Made by a program: the position numbers and the translations under genes
From: Endomicrobium sp.
Lineage (GTDB): Bacteria; Elusimicrobiota; Endomicrobiia; Endomicrobiales; Endomicrobiaceae
Length of the DNA: 12,586 bases
NCBI GenBank assembly: GCA_031277075.1
Contig: JAISLV010000036.1
Location: forward strand, 1-12,586
Direction of reading: 5' to 3'
The notes under the pieces: model-generated
Database searches by the model: none
What the model was told of the DNA's origin: nothing
What the model saw: only the letters and a program-made list of their open reading frames with translations
Shown: positions 1-6,328 of the stretch, in pieces
How positions within the stretch are numbered: position 1 is the first letter of the stretch
How the letters are laid out: every line of letters begins with the position of its first letter

Positions 1-1
1 G

Positions 2-286
2 CGCAATATGCAGGCAAATTTAGACAAAACAAAAGACATTATCTTTTCAGGCGCAATTTTGCTTTCTTTGGTAGATAAAGGGCTTAGCCGAGAAGCCGCT
101 TACGCGCTTGCGCAGGCGGCGGCTTTTGACGCCAGAGAAAATAAAATTTCTATGGAAGAAGCCTGTCTAAAAAATTCAGAAATAAAAAAATATTTAACCG
201 CCGCAGAAATCAAAAGAGACTGCGATTTAAAATCCCAATATAAAAATGTAGATTATATTTTTAAAAGAACGTTTAAAACCGTATAG
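2..286 (+). CDS. purB: Adenylosuccinate lyase, C-terminal fragment (cut by window start)
   Basis: The frame is open from the first bases, so the gene begins upstream; the ATG at 8 is internal. The visible 94 residues match the C-terminal helical domain of PurB: an N-L-x-x-T-x-x-x-I-F-S segment, then L-L-S-L-V-D-K-G-L-S-R-E-A-A-Y, and an ending Y-K-N-V-D-Y-I-F-K-R-T-F, which corresponds to the family's usual 'LKHVDxIFxRVF' end. The enzyme works in the cytosol in purine synthesis, splitting fumarate from SAICAR and from adenylosuccinate. The catalytic residues lie upstream and cannot be checked here. The gene is a housekeeping anchor at the edge of the accessory segment that follows. Family assignment rests on recognised motifs. 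Confidence 0.88.
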   Translation, partial: RNMQANLDKTKDIIFSGAILLSLVDKGLSREAAYALAQAAAFDARENKISMEEACLKNSEIKKYLTAAEIKRDCDLKSQYKNVDYIFKRTFKTV

Positions 287-370
287 AAAAGTGAATTTTC
301 GCAAAACTGTTAGAGAACAAGATTAAAATTTAGCCGTTTAGCCGTAAATATAAGCGATTTTTTTTGACGC

Positions 371-420
371 AAAAAAAACGAGACGCTGGCCTCCGCTATA
401 CAGCAGTGGCGTCGTCTCGT
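371..420 (-). terminator. Intrinsic terminator for the minus-strand toxin gene, possibly bidirectional
   Basis: A perfect 8-bp stem (378-385 paired with 413-420, ACGAGACG/CGTCTCGT) encloses a 27-nt apex that can itself fold. Read on the minus strand, the stem is followed directly by eight T (the A-run 371-378), the classic intrinsic form. It begins about 20 nt past the original toxin stop codon at 441-443. On the plus strand the stem is followed only by CTTTAAAT, so it would serve purB weakly. Confidence 0.7.
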
Positions 421-440
421 CTTTAAATAATATATATCAT

Positions 441-594
441 TTATTTTTTTAAATCAAGTAGATTTTTATTTTTTTTAATAATTAAAATTTTTAGTATCTT
501 GCCGCTTAGTTTAAACGCTCTTTCTATTTGGGAAATAGCTTTTTGTTCATTTAACTTCATTCTGTGTAAATTTATTATTAAATTCGGCGATTGT
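441..594 (-). pseudogene. Severed 3' portion of the toxin-like gene (downstream of the element)
   Basis: Read on the minus strand from 594 down to the TAA at 441-443, this stretch is open for 50 codons and begins Q-S-P-N-L-I-I-N-L-H-R-M-K-L. It fits the expected continuation of the CdiA-C-like family after its 'ALKQS' motif, including a hydrophobic strand I-L-K-I-L-I-I near the end. It lost its connection to the start codon when the miniature element entered at 599-761. Joining 441-598 to 766-1000 restores one uninterrupted frame of 130 residues plus stop. It has no start codon or ribosome site of its own in a sensible place, so it is probably not translated now. Confidence 0.8.
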
Positions 595-595
595 T

Positions 596-1000
596 TTAGG
601 GTGTCTCTAAAAGCCCTAATGCTCGTAATTGCCGTGAATTATGCGGCAGTTCAAAAAAGAAAATGCAGTGCGTCCTAAGAGCAAGGACGGACAAATTTTC
701 TGATGCAGAAATGTCGCAAAAGGCGCGGTAAGAACGGGCATTATGGTTTTTAGTGACGCCCTTTAATGCGGCTCTCAAATTATTTTCAATTGTGCGTCGA
801 CTATCGCCTTGCGGAGATTTTATTTCCCATAAAACGCCGTCCATAACAATATCCGGCGTGCGAATGCCTTTTGAGCGGATCGGGCGTAAAAACTCAATAT
901 CTTTGCCGAGTTTGTTGAAAAATCTGGCTGTTTCAAGCTCATGAGTTTCAGGGAAAACGCCAAATGGAATAATTGTTTTACCGAACTTTATATTTTTCAC
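596..1000 (-). CDS. Solo CdiA-C-like nuclease toxin, N-terminal part fused to transposon-derived tail
   Basis: The current frame is 134 codons with a GTG start at 998-1000. Residues 1-80 resemble the toxin domain found at the C-terminus of contact-dependent inhibition proteins (CdiA_C group) and in small stand-alone proteins. T-P-D50 followed by L-W-E59-I-K61-S-P forms a PD-(D/E)xK-like nuclease core, then R-R-T-I-E-N-N-L-R-A-A-L-K. Residues 81-134 are read entirely from the miniature element at 599-761, and the stop TAA is made at its junction with the target duplication. The native last 50 residues (441-594) are cut off. No immunity gene is visible next to it. The product is probably inactive, but a folded chimera cannot be excluded because the putative catalytic motif is intact. 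The family call is from recognised motifs; the disruption is seen directly. Confidence 0.72.
   Translation of the reverse strand: MKNIKFGKTIIPFGVFPETHELETARFFNKLGKDIEFLRPIRSKGIRTPDIVMDGVLWEIKSPQGDSRRTIENNLRAALKGVTKNHNARSYRAFCDISASENLSVLALRTHCIFFFELPHNSRQLRALGLLETP
599..761. mobile_element. Miniature inverted-repeat transposable element, copy 1 (163 bp) in the toxin gene
   Basis: The ends are imperfect inverted repeats: 599-625 against the reverse complement of 735-761, 22 of 27 positions identical, outer bases GGGYGTC. It is flanked by TTTA on both sides (595-598 and 762-765), a 4-bp target duplication. There is no transposase, so it must be moved in trans. The interior carries a 6-bp hairpin (CGTCCT 671-676 / AGGACG 684-689) and is closely similar to the copy at 8326-8509, most clearly over the core GCGTCCTAAGAGCAAGGACG and the following bases. 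The minus strand is open through its whole length in the frame of the toxin gene. Confidence 0.88.
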
Positions 1001-1006
1001 AAAAAG

Positions 1007-1035
1007 ATTATAATAAAAAATTGCAACAGTATCAA
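1007..1035 (-). promoter_or_regulatory. Sigma-70-type promoter of the toxin-like gene; leaderless start
   Basis: On the minus strand there is TTGATA (1035-1030) and a perfect TATAAT (1012-1007), separated by 17 nt. Transcription would begin about 7 nt later, at or next to the GTG at 1000-998. No Shine-Dalgarno sequence lies before that GTG, which fits a leaderless message. Confidence 0.65.
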
Positions 1036-1050
1036 ATGTATTCCTAAAAA

Positions 1051-1195
1051 CCTATCCCCAAGCGTCTTAGTGGAAGGATGAGGGCTTGAGACAATGTTTC
1101 TTGCCCGATGGGATTTTGTAATTGCTGTTGCCGTTAAATTCCCCTTTTGACAAAAGGGGTGTCAGCGGAGCTGACGGGGTATCAACCCTTTTGTC
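1051..1195. repeat. Repeat-type noncoding segment with nested inverted repeats
   Basis: This fills most of the 352-nt gap (1001-1352) between the toxin-like gene and the Fic gene. It contains CCCCTTTTG/CAAAAGGGG (1141-1149 / 1151-1159), GTCAGC/GCTGAC (1161-1166 / 1170-1175), and a third arm CCCTTTTGTC (1186-1195) that can pair instead with GACAAAAGGG (1149-1158). On the minus strand it is open as Q-K-G-N-L-T-A-T-A-I-T-K-S-H-R-A-R-N, then P-H-P-S-T-K-T-L-G-D-R. From memory this is the kind of peptide read from dispersed repeats in gut-bacterial genomes. Only one copy lies in this window, so the repeat nature is an inference. Its outer boundaries are uncertain and no target duplication was found. 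Confidence 0.5.
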
Positions 1196-1268
1196 TTTCA
1201 TCGTCAATTGCGTAAAAAGGCAGATTGCTCTTGGCGGGTTTTTGTCAATGTAAAACGCAGCGCGTTTT

Positions 1269-1277
1269 TGATATAAT
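1269..1277 (+). promoter_or_regulatory. Extended -10 promoter upstream of the Fic gene
   Basis: TGATATAAT gives a perfect TATAAT (1272-1277) preceded by the extended -10 dinucleotide TG. The only TTGaCA-like hexamer nearby (TTGTCA, 1242-1247) is 24 nt away, too far to serve as a normal -35, so recognition would depend on the extended -10. The leader to the Fic ATG would be about 70 nt. Confidence 0.45.
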
Positions 1278-1352
1278 CTGAGACATATTTTTAATAAAAA
1301 TATTTGTCATAATGTATCAAAATATGAAATATCAGTTAAACAAGGTTTTAAA

Positions 1353-2030
1353 ATGAAGCGAATGATTTTATCTGATTTTTTAAAAACAAATAGAGATTAT
1401 TTTGAAGATTATGTTACAAGGAGCGTGTATAATTCTAATGCTATAGAAGGTTCCGCTCTTTCTTACGCCGATACTTACGCTATTGTATTTAAAGACGATT
1501 CTTTTAAAATTTCAGCAAAACCAAGAGAAATTTACGAGGCTATAAACCATAAATACGCTTTGAACTTTGTAATAGATAATATCAATAATCCGTTAGACGA
1601 ACGTTTTATTATAAGCGTTGCAAAAATTATAAATAAAAATATCAATGAAATAGACGGTTTTAGAAATTCCGATGTTTTTATACGCGGCGCCGAGCATATC
1701 CCGCCAAAAAAGGAGTTAATTTATAATAAAATGCTTTATTTTATAGACAACTACAACAATGCAAAATACGATTCCATTTTTTCAAAAGTAGCGTTTAATC
1801 ATATAGAATTTGAAAAAATCCACCCGTTTGCAGATGGAAATGGCAGAACGGGAAGACTGCTTATAAATTACGAATTATTGAGAAATAATATAACGCCGTC
1901 TATTATTCCGCTTGAAGATAGAAGCAAATATTTTGAATTTTTGAAAAACTCCGATATATCAGGTTTTGCAGATTATTTGGAAAGTTTATCAAAAGCAGAA
2001 AAGCAAAGAATTGATAAGTTTAATATTTAA
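1353..2030 (+). CDS. Fic-domain protein (predicted protein AMP-transferase)
   Basis: The 225-residue protein carries the complete Fic core motif H157-P-F-A-D-G-N-G-R-T-G-R168. The His is the family's catalytic base, Asp161 binds the metal, and the Arg residues bind the nucleotide phosphates. Near the N-terminus S28-N-A-I-E32-G33 fits the autoinhibitory motif [S/T]xxxE[G/N], where Glu blocks productive ATP binding, so this looks like a self-inhibited enzyme of the class with an N-terminal inhibitory helix. There is no signal peptide or membrane segment, so it should be cytosolic. The start at 1353 has AAGG (1342-1345) at suitable spacing. It has no added DNA-binding domain and is short for the Fic/DOC proteins that carry one. 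It lies in an accessory segment with a toxin remnant and a KilA-N gene, so toxin, regulatory or mobile-element roles are all possible. The target protein cannot be predicted. Confidence 0.88.
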   Translation: MKRMILSDFLKTNRDYFEDYVTRSVYNSNAIEGSALSYADTYAIVFKDDSFKISAKPREIYEAINHKYALNFVIDNINNPLDERFIISVAKIINKNINEIDGFRNSDVFIRGAEHIPPKKELIYNKMLYFIDNYNNAKYDSIFSKVAFNHIEFEKIHPFADGNGRTGRLLINYELLRNNITPSIIPLEDRSKYFEFLKNSDISGFADYLESLSKAEKQRIDKFNI

Positions 2031-2109
2031 AATTTAGATTTGATTCGTTACTCATAAAAATGCCCGACGCAAAAAGGCAAAGTAAATTGCTGTAGAAATA
2101 GGGGTAACA

Positions 2110-2976
2110 ATGAAACAGCTTCAAGTTCAAGGAGTAAAATTTAGAAAAGTGTTAAGCGGCAGCCAAGATTATATATGTATATCGGATATTGCAAAAAGCT
2201 TTGCCACACAATCAGATACAGCGCCTGAAGACTTAGTTAAAAATTGGATAAGAAATAAAAATACTATAGAATTTCTTGGCGTTTGGGAAAAGATAAACAA
2301 CATAAATTTTAATTCGGTGGAATTTCACCTAATTAAAAATGAAGCGGGAGTAAACAGATTTTTAATGAGCGTAAAGTTATGGGCGCAAAGAACCAGAGCA
2401 ATAGGGCTGTTTGCAAAAACAGGACGTTACAACAGCGGGACATTTGCTCATTACGATATAGCTTTAGAGTTTGCCAGCTGGTTAAGCCCTGAACTTAAGT
2501 TATATATAATCAAAGAATTTCAGCGTTTAAAGCAAATTGAAGCGCAAAGAGCGACGCTTGAATGGAAAACAAGCCGTTTTCTTTCCAAAACAAACTATAA
2601 GCTGCAAACTGACGCAATAAAAACAGTTTTATTGCCAAGCATTGAAACCGATAAAAAGTTTTATGATTATCTTGTGTATGCAGAAGAAGCCGATTTAGTA
2701 AATTACGCTTTATTTGGAATATCTTCTAAGTTATGGAAAAAGAAGAACCCTAACAGAAAAAAAGATGAAAATATGAGAGATTTTGCAACGCCGATAGAAC
2801 TTGTAATATTAAGTAATTTAGAACATAAAAACGCCGAGTTAATTAAAAAAGGAATATCTAAAGTAGAACGCTTTCAAATACTTGTCAGGCAAGCAAACGA
2901 AGAAAAGAAAATATTTTTAGGTTTAAACAACGCGGCAGACGCGCTGTTAGTTGAAGACAAAAAAGAAGACAATTAA
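2110..2976 (+). CDS. KilA-N domain-containing protein
   Basis: The protein has 288 residues. The first half fits the KilA-N (APSES-like) DNA-binding domain: Y-I-C-I-S-D-I-A-K (21-29), W-I-R-N-K-N-T-I-E-F-L-G-V-W-E (46-60), then A-I-G-L-F-A-K-T-G-R-Y-N-S-G-T-F-A-H (97-114) and I-A-L-E-F-A-S-W-L-S-P (117-127). The C-terminal half has the conserved companion segment of this group: W-K-T-S-R-F-L-S-K-T-N-Y (152-163), an E-A-D-L-V-N-Y-A-L-F-G block and N-M-R-D-F-A (221-226). KilA-N proteins are common in phages, large DNA viruses and mobile islands and usually bind nucleic acid; the role here is unknown. AGGGG at 2100-2104 supports the start. It is 79 nt after the Fic stop and may share its transcript. 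The N-terminal -GRYNSG- differs from the more usual GRYGG-T version. Confidence 0.86.
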   Translation: MKQLQVQGVKFRKVLSGSQDYICISDIAKSFATQSDTAPEDLVKNWIRNKNTIEFLGVWEKINNINFNSVEFHLIKNEAGVNRFLMSVKLWAQRTRAIGLFAKTGRYNSGTFAHYDIALEFASWLSPELKLYIIKEFQRLKQIEAQRATLEWKTSRFLSKTNYKLQTDAIKTVLLPSIETDKKFYDYLVYAEEADLVNYALFGISSKLWKKKNPNRKKDENMRDFATPIELVILSNLEHKNAELIKKGISKVERFQILVRQANEEKKIFLGLNNAADALLVEDKKEDN

Positions 2977-3027
2977 ATTTGTCTGCCTAACAGTATGTAT
3001 ATTTTTTATCATAATACAAACAAATAT

Positions 3028-3040
3028 CGGTAAAATAATT
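3028..3040 (+). promoter_or_regulatory. Candidate -10 region for the phosphorylase-glycosidase operon
   Basis: CGGTAAAATAATT contains TAAAAT (3031-3036), one mismatch from TATAAT, about 20 nt before the ATG at 3057. The same 13 bases occur at 10766-10778, ahead of the tRNA-Gly gene. No convincing -35 hexamer stands at normal spacing. Confidence 0.35.
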
Positions 3041-3056
3041 TTTTAGAGGAATAAAA

Positions 3057-6000
3057 ATGTCAAATCAAAAACCGAATTATTTTTTAAAAGACGACGGAAC
3101 TTTTGTAATTGAAAATTATAATAGCGCGCCGTCTTTTGCAAGTTTTTTCCCGGGTATAGCGGGGCTTAAAGGCATTCCTATCTGGGCGTATTACGTCAAC
3201 AGAGCGCAGGGCGTTTCAACTTTCGGAATTAAAAATAAAAATTACGCAATAATGGAATTTGAACCCGCAAACAAAGCGTTTGGACTTGTTTCAACACTGG
3301 GGTTTAGAACTTTTCTTAAAATAACTAAAAATGGTAAAACCTCAAAATACGAGGCGTTTAAAGTTAATCCCAGCTATAGCGTTAAACAGACTATGTATAT
3401 AACGTCTGCGGATATGTCTATTGAAGAAATTAACGAAACGCTAGGGATAAAAACGACTGTCAGATACTCAACGCTTTCAAACGAGCCTGTCGCGGGACTT
3501 TTAAGAGCCGCGACTGTTGAAAACTTGTCAGAAGCGGACATAGACGTTGAAATTATTGACGGAATGCCTAAAATTATTCCCTATTTTATAAGCAGCTGGG
3601 CGCAAAAATTTATGAGCGCGACAATTCAGGCGTGGACTACCGTTGACAATTTTGAAAACGGCTTGCCTTTTTACCGTTTAAGAGTGGATACGGCAGACAG
3701 CGCGGAAGTTGTTGAAATACGCGAGGGAAACTTTTATTTCGGACGTTTGTCAAACAATAAAAAAGCCGATATTATTATTGACCCCGAAACTGTTTTTGGA
3801 AACGATTTGAGCTATGAATATCCGCAGAACTTTTTTTCGGACGTTAAAAAATTCGCATATCCGAAAAAACAATTTGCCGACAATAAATACCCGTGCGCTT
3901 TTTCTTATTCAAAAACGAAACTCTCCGCTAAAAAATCGTTCGTCCTTTACTCTATGGCAGGACATATTGACAGCGCGGTTTCTCTAAACGCTTTTTATAA
4001 AAAAGCGCAAAGCTCGTATTTTGAAAAGAAAATAGCCGACAATAAAAAACTTATAAATTCTATTACTGACAATATCGCCGCAAAATCGGGGTTAAGTAAT
4101 TTTGACAATTACGCAAGACAGACTTATCTAGACAATGTTATGCGCGGAGGCTATCCTATAACTTTTAAAGACGGCGATAAAACAGCCTCGTATTACGTCT
4201 ATTCACGCAAGCACGGCGATTTAGAAAGAGATTACAATGAATTTCATGTTTCGCCCAACTACTATTCTCAAGGAAACGGCAATTTTAGGGACGTAAATCA
4301 AAACCGCAGAAAAGATATTTTTTTCAACCCGCAAATTGAAGAAAGCGCGGTAAAAATTTTTTACAATTTAATTCAAATTGACGGAAACAATCCTTTGGTG
4401 GTTAAAGGGGCTTATTACGTTATTGACGACAAAAAACCTTATTACAAAGATATCGCCGCTCAAATTGAAAACGCCGCAGATAAGAAAAAACTCGCTGATT
4501 TTTTTAAAAAAGGTTTTGAGCCCGGACAGCTTGCGATGTTTTTATCGCGGGAAAAAATAAAATTAAAAATTTCAGACGAAGATTTTATCGCAAAAACCGT
4601 AGTAAACGCGCAATGCGTCAACGACGCCGAACACGGCGAGGGGTTTTGGGTAGACCATTGGACGTATAATTTAGATTTGCTTGAAAGTTATCTTGCGATA
4701 TACCCTGAAAACGAAACCAAAATTCTTTTTAAAGATAAATCTTACGGGTATTATGATTGCGACCATTACGTTGTCGCGCGCGATAAGAAATGCGTTTTAA
4801 CAGACGGCAAAGCGCGCAGATACGGCGCGGTGGCAAAAAGTAAAGAAAAAACCGAGCTTATAAAATCTCGCAAAGTTGCCCCCAACGCTTTAAGAACAAA
4901 AAACGGCAAAGGGGAAATTTATCAAAATACTCTGGCTTCTAAATTTCTTACAATGATAACCGTTAAACTCGCTTCCCTAGACCCCGACGGCATAGGAATA
5001 GAAATGGAAAGCGACAAGCCGGGCTGGTATGATTCTTTAAACGGGCTGCCGGGAATATTCGGCTCTTCAACGTGCGAAACTTTTGAACTTAAAAGATTTA
5101 TGCTCTATTTTAAAGAAGTTTTGTTAAAAAATCCTTCAGCAACCGCGTCTATCCCAGAAGAAACTGCGGAATTTTTAGACGCTCTTAACAAGCTGCTTTC
5201 TTTAAAAATTTCAGATTTTGATTTTTGGGATAAATCGGCAAGCCTAAAAGAAGCCTACAGAGACAAAGTTTTTATGGGAATAAAAGGCGGCGAGAAGATT
5301 TATGACGCAAAAGAAATACTTTTGTTTTTAGACGCGGGCATAAAAAAAATTAACAGAGGATTAAATAAAGCTATAGAGCCGCAAAGCGGGTTATACTATA
5401 CGTATTTTAGATACGAAGCGGTCAAATACAAAACGCTTGATTTTAAAAATATAAAAGGTCTGCCTTGCATAAAAGTTTTAAAATTTAAACGCATGCCGCT
5501 GGCTTTATTTTTAGAGGGCGAAGTTCATTACTTAAAGTCCGAACAAAATAAAGAGAAAGTTTTAGAACATATCAAAAAACTTAGGGCGAGTTCTCTATAC
5601 GATAAAAAACTTGGAATGTTTAAAGTAAGTTCTTCTCTTAAAAACGAAAGTTTGGAGATAGGAAGAACCAGAGTTTTTCTGCCGGGCTGGCTTGAAAACG
5701 AATCCGTGTTTATGCATATGTCTTACAAATGCCTGCTTGAAATTTTAAAAGCGGGTCTTTACGGCGAATTTTTTAAAGAAATAAAAACGGGCATGGTTTG
5801 CTTTACCGACCCGAAAATTTACGGAAGAAGCATTTTGGAAAATTCGTCTTTTATATGTTCTTCGGCTTTCCCCGACGCAAAAAATCACGGAAGAGGTTTT
5901 GTAGCCCGTTTGTCGGGTTCAGCCGCAGAGTTTGTAGATATGTGGCTTAGAATGACAGTGGGAGGGAAACCTTTTTCTTTTGAAAATGGGAAACTTGCCT

Positions 6001-6257
6001 TTGAACTTAAACCCGTTATCAATTCGTCGTTTTTTGACGAGAACGGAAAATTTTCGTTTCAGCTTTTTTGCGATACAAAAACAACGTATATAAACCCGTC
6101 AAGAAAAAACACTTACGATAAAGATATGAGTATTAAAAAACTTGAAATATTTTGGAAAGACGGTAAAAAGCAAATTGTCAACGGCAAAACAGTTTTCGGG
6201 CAAGACGCCGTTAAAATAAGGCAAGTTTTAGCCAAAGAGATAAAGGCGTATTTTTAG
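3057..6257 (+). CDS. GH94-like glycoside phosphorylase (annotated 'cellobiose phosphorylase' type)
   Basis: This 1066-residue protein has no signal peptide, so it is probably cytoplasmic. The N-terminal segment G-I-A-G-L-K-G-I-P-I-W-A-Y-Y-V-N-R (33-49) and later blocks are typical of a large family usually annotated as cellobiose phosphorylase: S-R-K-H-G-D-L-E-R-D-Y-N (383-394), F-R-D-V-N-Q-N-R-R (410-418), E-G-F-W-V-D-H-W-T-Y-N (528-538), K-P-G-W-Y-D-S-L-N-G-L-P-G (654-666) and S-S-A-F-P-D-A-K-N-H-G-R-G-F (935-948). Asp659 in W-Y-D-S-L-N is placed like the general acid of the W-N-D motif in GH94 enzymes. It is longer than classical cellobiose phosphorylases (about 800 residues) and nearer in size to 1,2-beta-oligoglucan phosphorylases, so the real substrate is open. 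Family members split a sugar linkage with inorganic phosphate. AGAGGA (3045-3050) supports the start. It opens the operon with the exported glycosidase 71 nt downstream. Confidence 0.72.
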   Translation: MSNQKPNYFLKDDGTFVIENYNSAPSFASFFPGIAGLKGIPIWAYYVNRAQGVSTFGIKNKNYAIMEFEPANKAFGLVSTLGFRTFLKITKNGKTSKYEAFKVNPSYSVKQTMYITSADMSIEEINETLGIKTTVRYSTLSNEPVAGLLRAATVENLSEADIDVEIIDGMPKIIPYFISSWAQKFMSATIQAWTTVDNFENGLPFYRLRVDTADSAEVVEIREGNFYFGRLSNNKKADIIIDPETVFGNDLSYEYPQNFFSDVKKFAYPKKQFADNKYPCAFSYSKTKLSAKKSFVLYSMAGHIDSAVSLNAFYKKAQSSYFEKKIADNKKLINSITDNIAAKSGLSNFDNYARQTYLDNVMRGGYPITFKDGDKTASYYVYSRKHGDLERDYNEFHVSPNYYSQGNGNFRDVNQNRRKDIFFNPQIEESAVKIFYNLIQIDGNNPLVVKGAYYVIDDKKPYYKDIAAQIENAADKKKLADFFKKGFEPGQLAMFLSREKIKLKISDEDFIAKTVVNAQCVNDAEHGEGFWVDHWTYNLDLLESYLAIYPENETKILFKDKSYGYYDCDHYVVARDKKCVLTDGKARRYGAVAKSKEKTELIKSRKVAPNALRTKNGKGEIYQNTLASKFLTMITVKLASLDPDGIGIEMESDKPGWYDSLNGLPGIFGSSTCETFELKRFMLYFKEVLLKNPSATASIPEETAEFLDALNKLLSLKISDFDFWDKSASLKEAYRDKVFMGIKGGEKIYDAKEILLFLDAGIKKINRGLNKAIEPQSGLYYTYFRYEAVKYKTLDFKNIKGLPCIKVLKFKRMPLALFLEGEVHYLKSEQNKEKVLEHIKKLRASSLYDKKLGMFKVSSSLKNESLEIGRTRVFLPGWLENESVFMHMSYKCLLEILKAGLYGEFFKEIKTGMVCFTDPKIYGRSILENSSFICSSAFPDAKNHGRGFVARLSGSAAEFVDMWLRMTVGGKPFSFENGKLAFELKPVINSSFFDENGKFSFQLFCDTKTTYINPSRKNTYDKDMSIKKLEIFWKDGKKQIVNGKTVFGQDAVKIRQVLAKEIKAYF

Positions 6258-6328
6258 GAATAATACAAAAGGCAAAAGGGCGGCTCTAAATCTTTAAATT
6301 CTTTAACGCCTGTTTTTTTGAGGTTTCT

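Noticed and set aside
753..944. Plus-strand 63-codon frame inside the toxin-like gene
   Set aside because: Shadow of the minus-strand gene, with no recognisable protein features and no ribosome site.
1141..1195. CRISPR-like or rho-independent terminator reading of the nested repeats
   Set aside because: There is no regular repeat-spacer series, and no clean T-run follows the stems.
4378..4560. Out-of-frame ORF inside the phosphorylase
   Set aside because: Overlaps a long well-supported gene in another frame.
6279..6319. Possible terminator between phosphorylase and glycosidase
   Set aside because: GGCG/CGCC with a short inner TAAA/TTTA stem before a T-run, but the two stems are separated by an asymmetric internal loop (four bases against one) and the hairpin would be weak.
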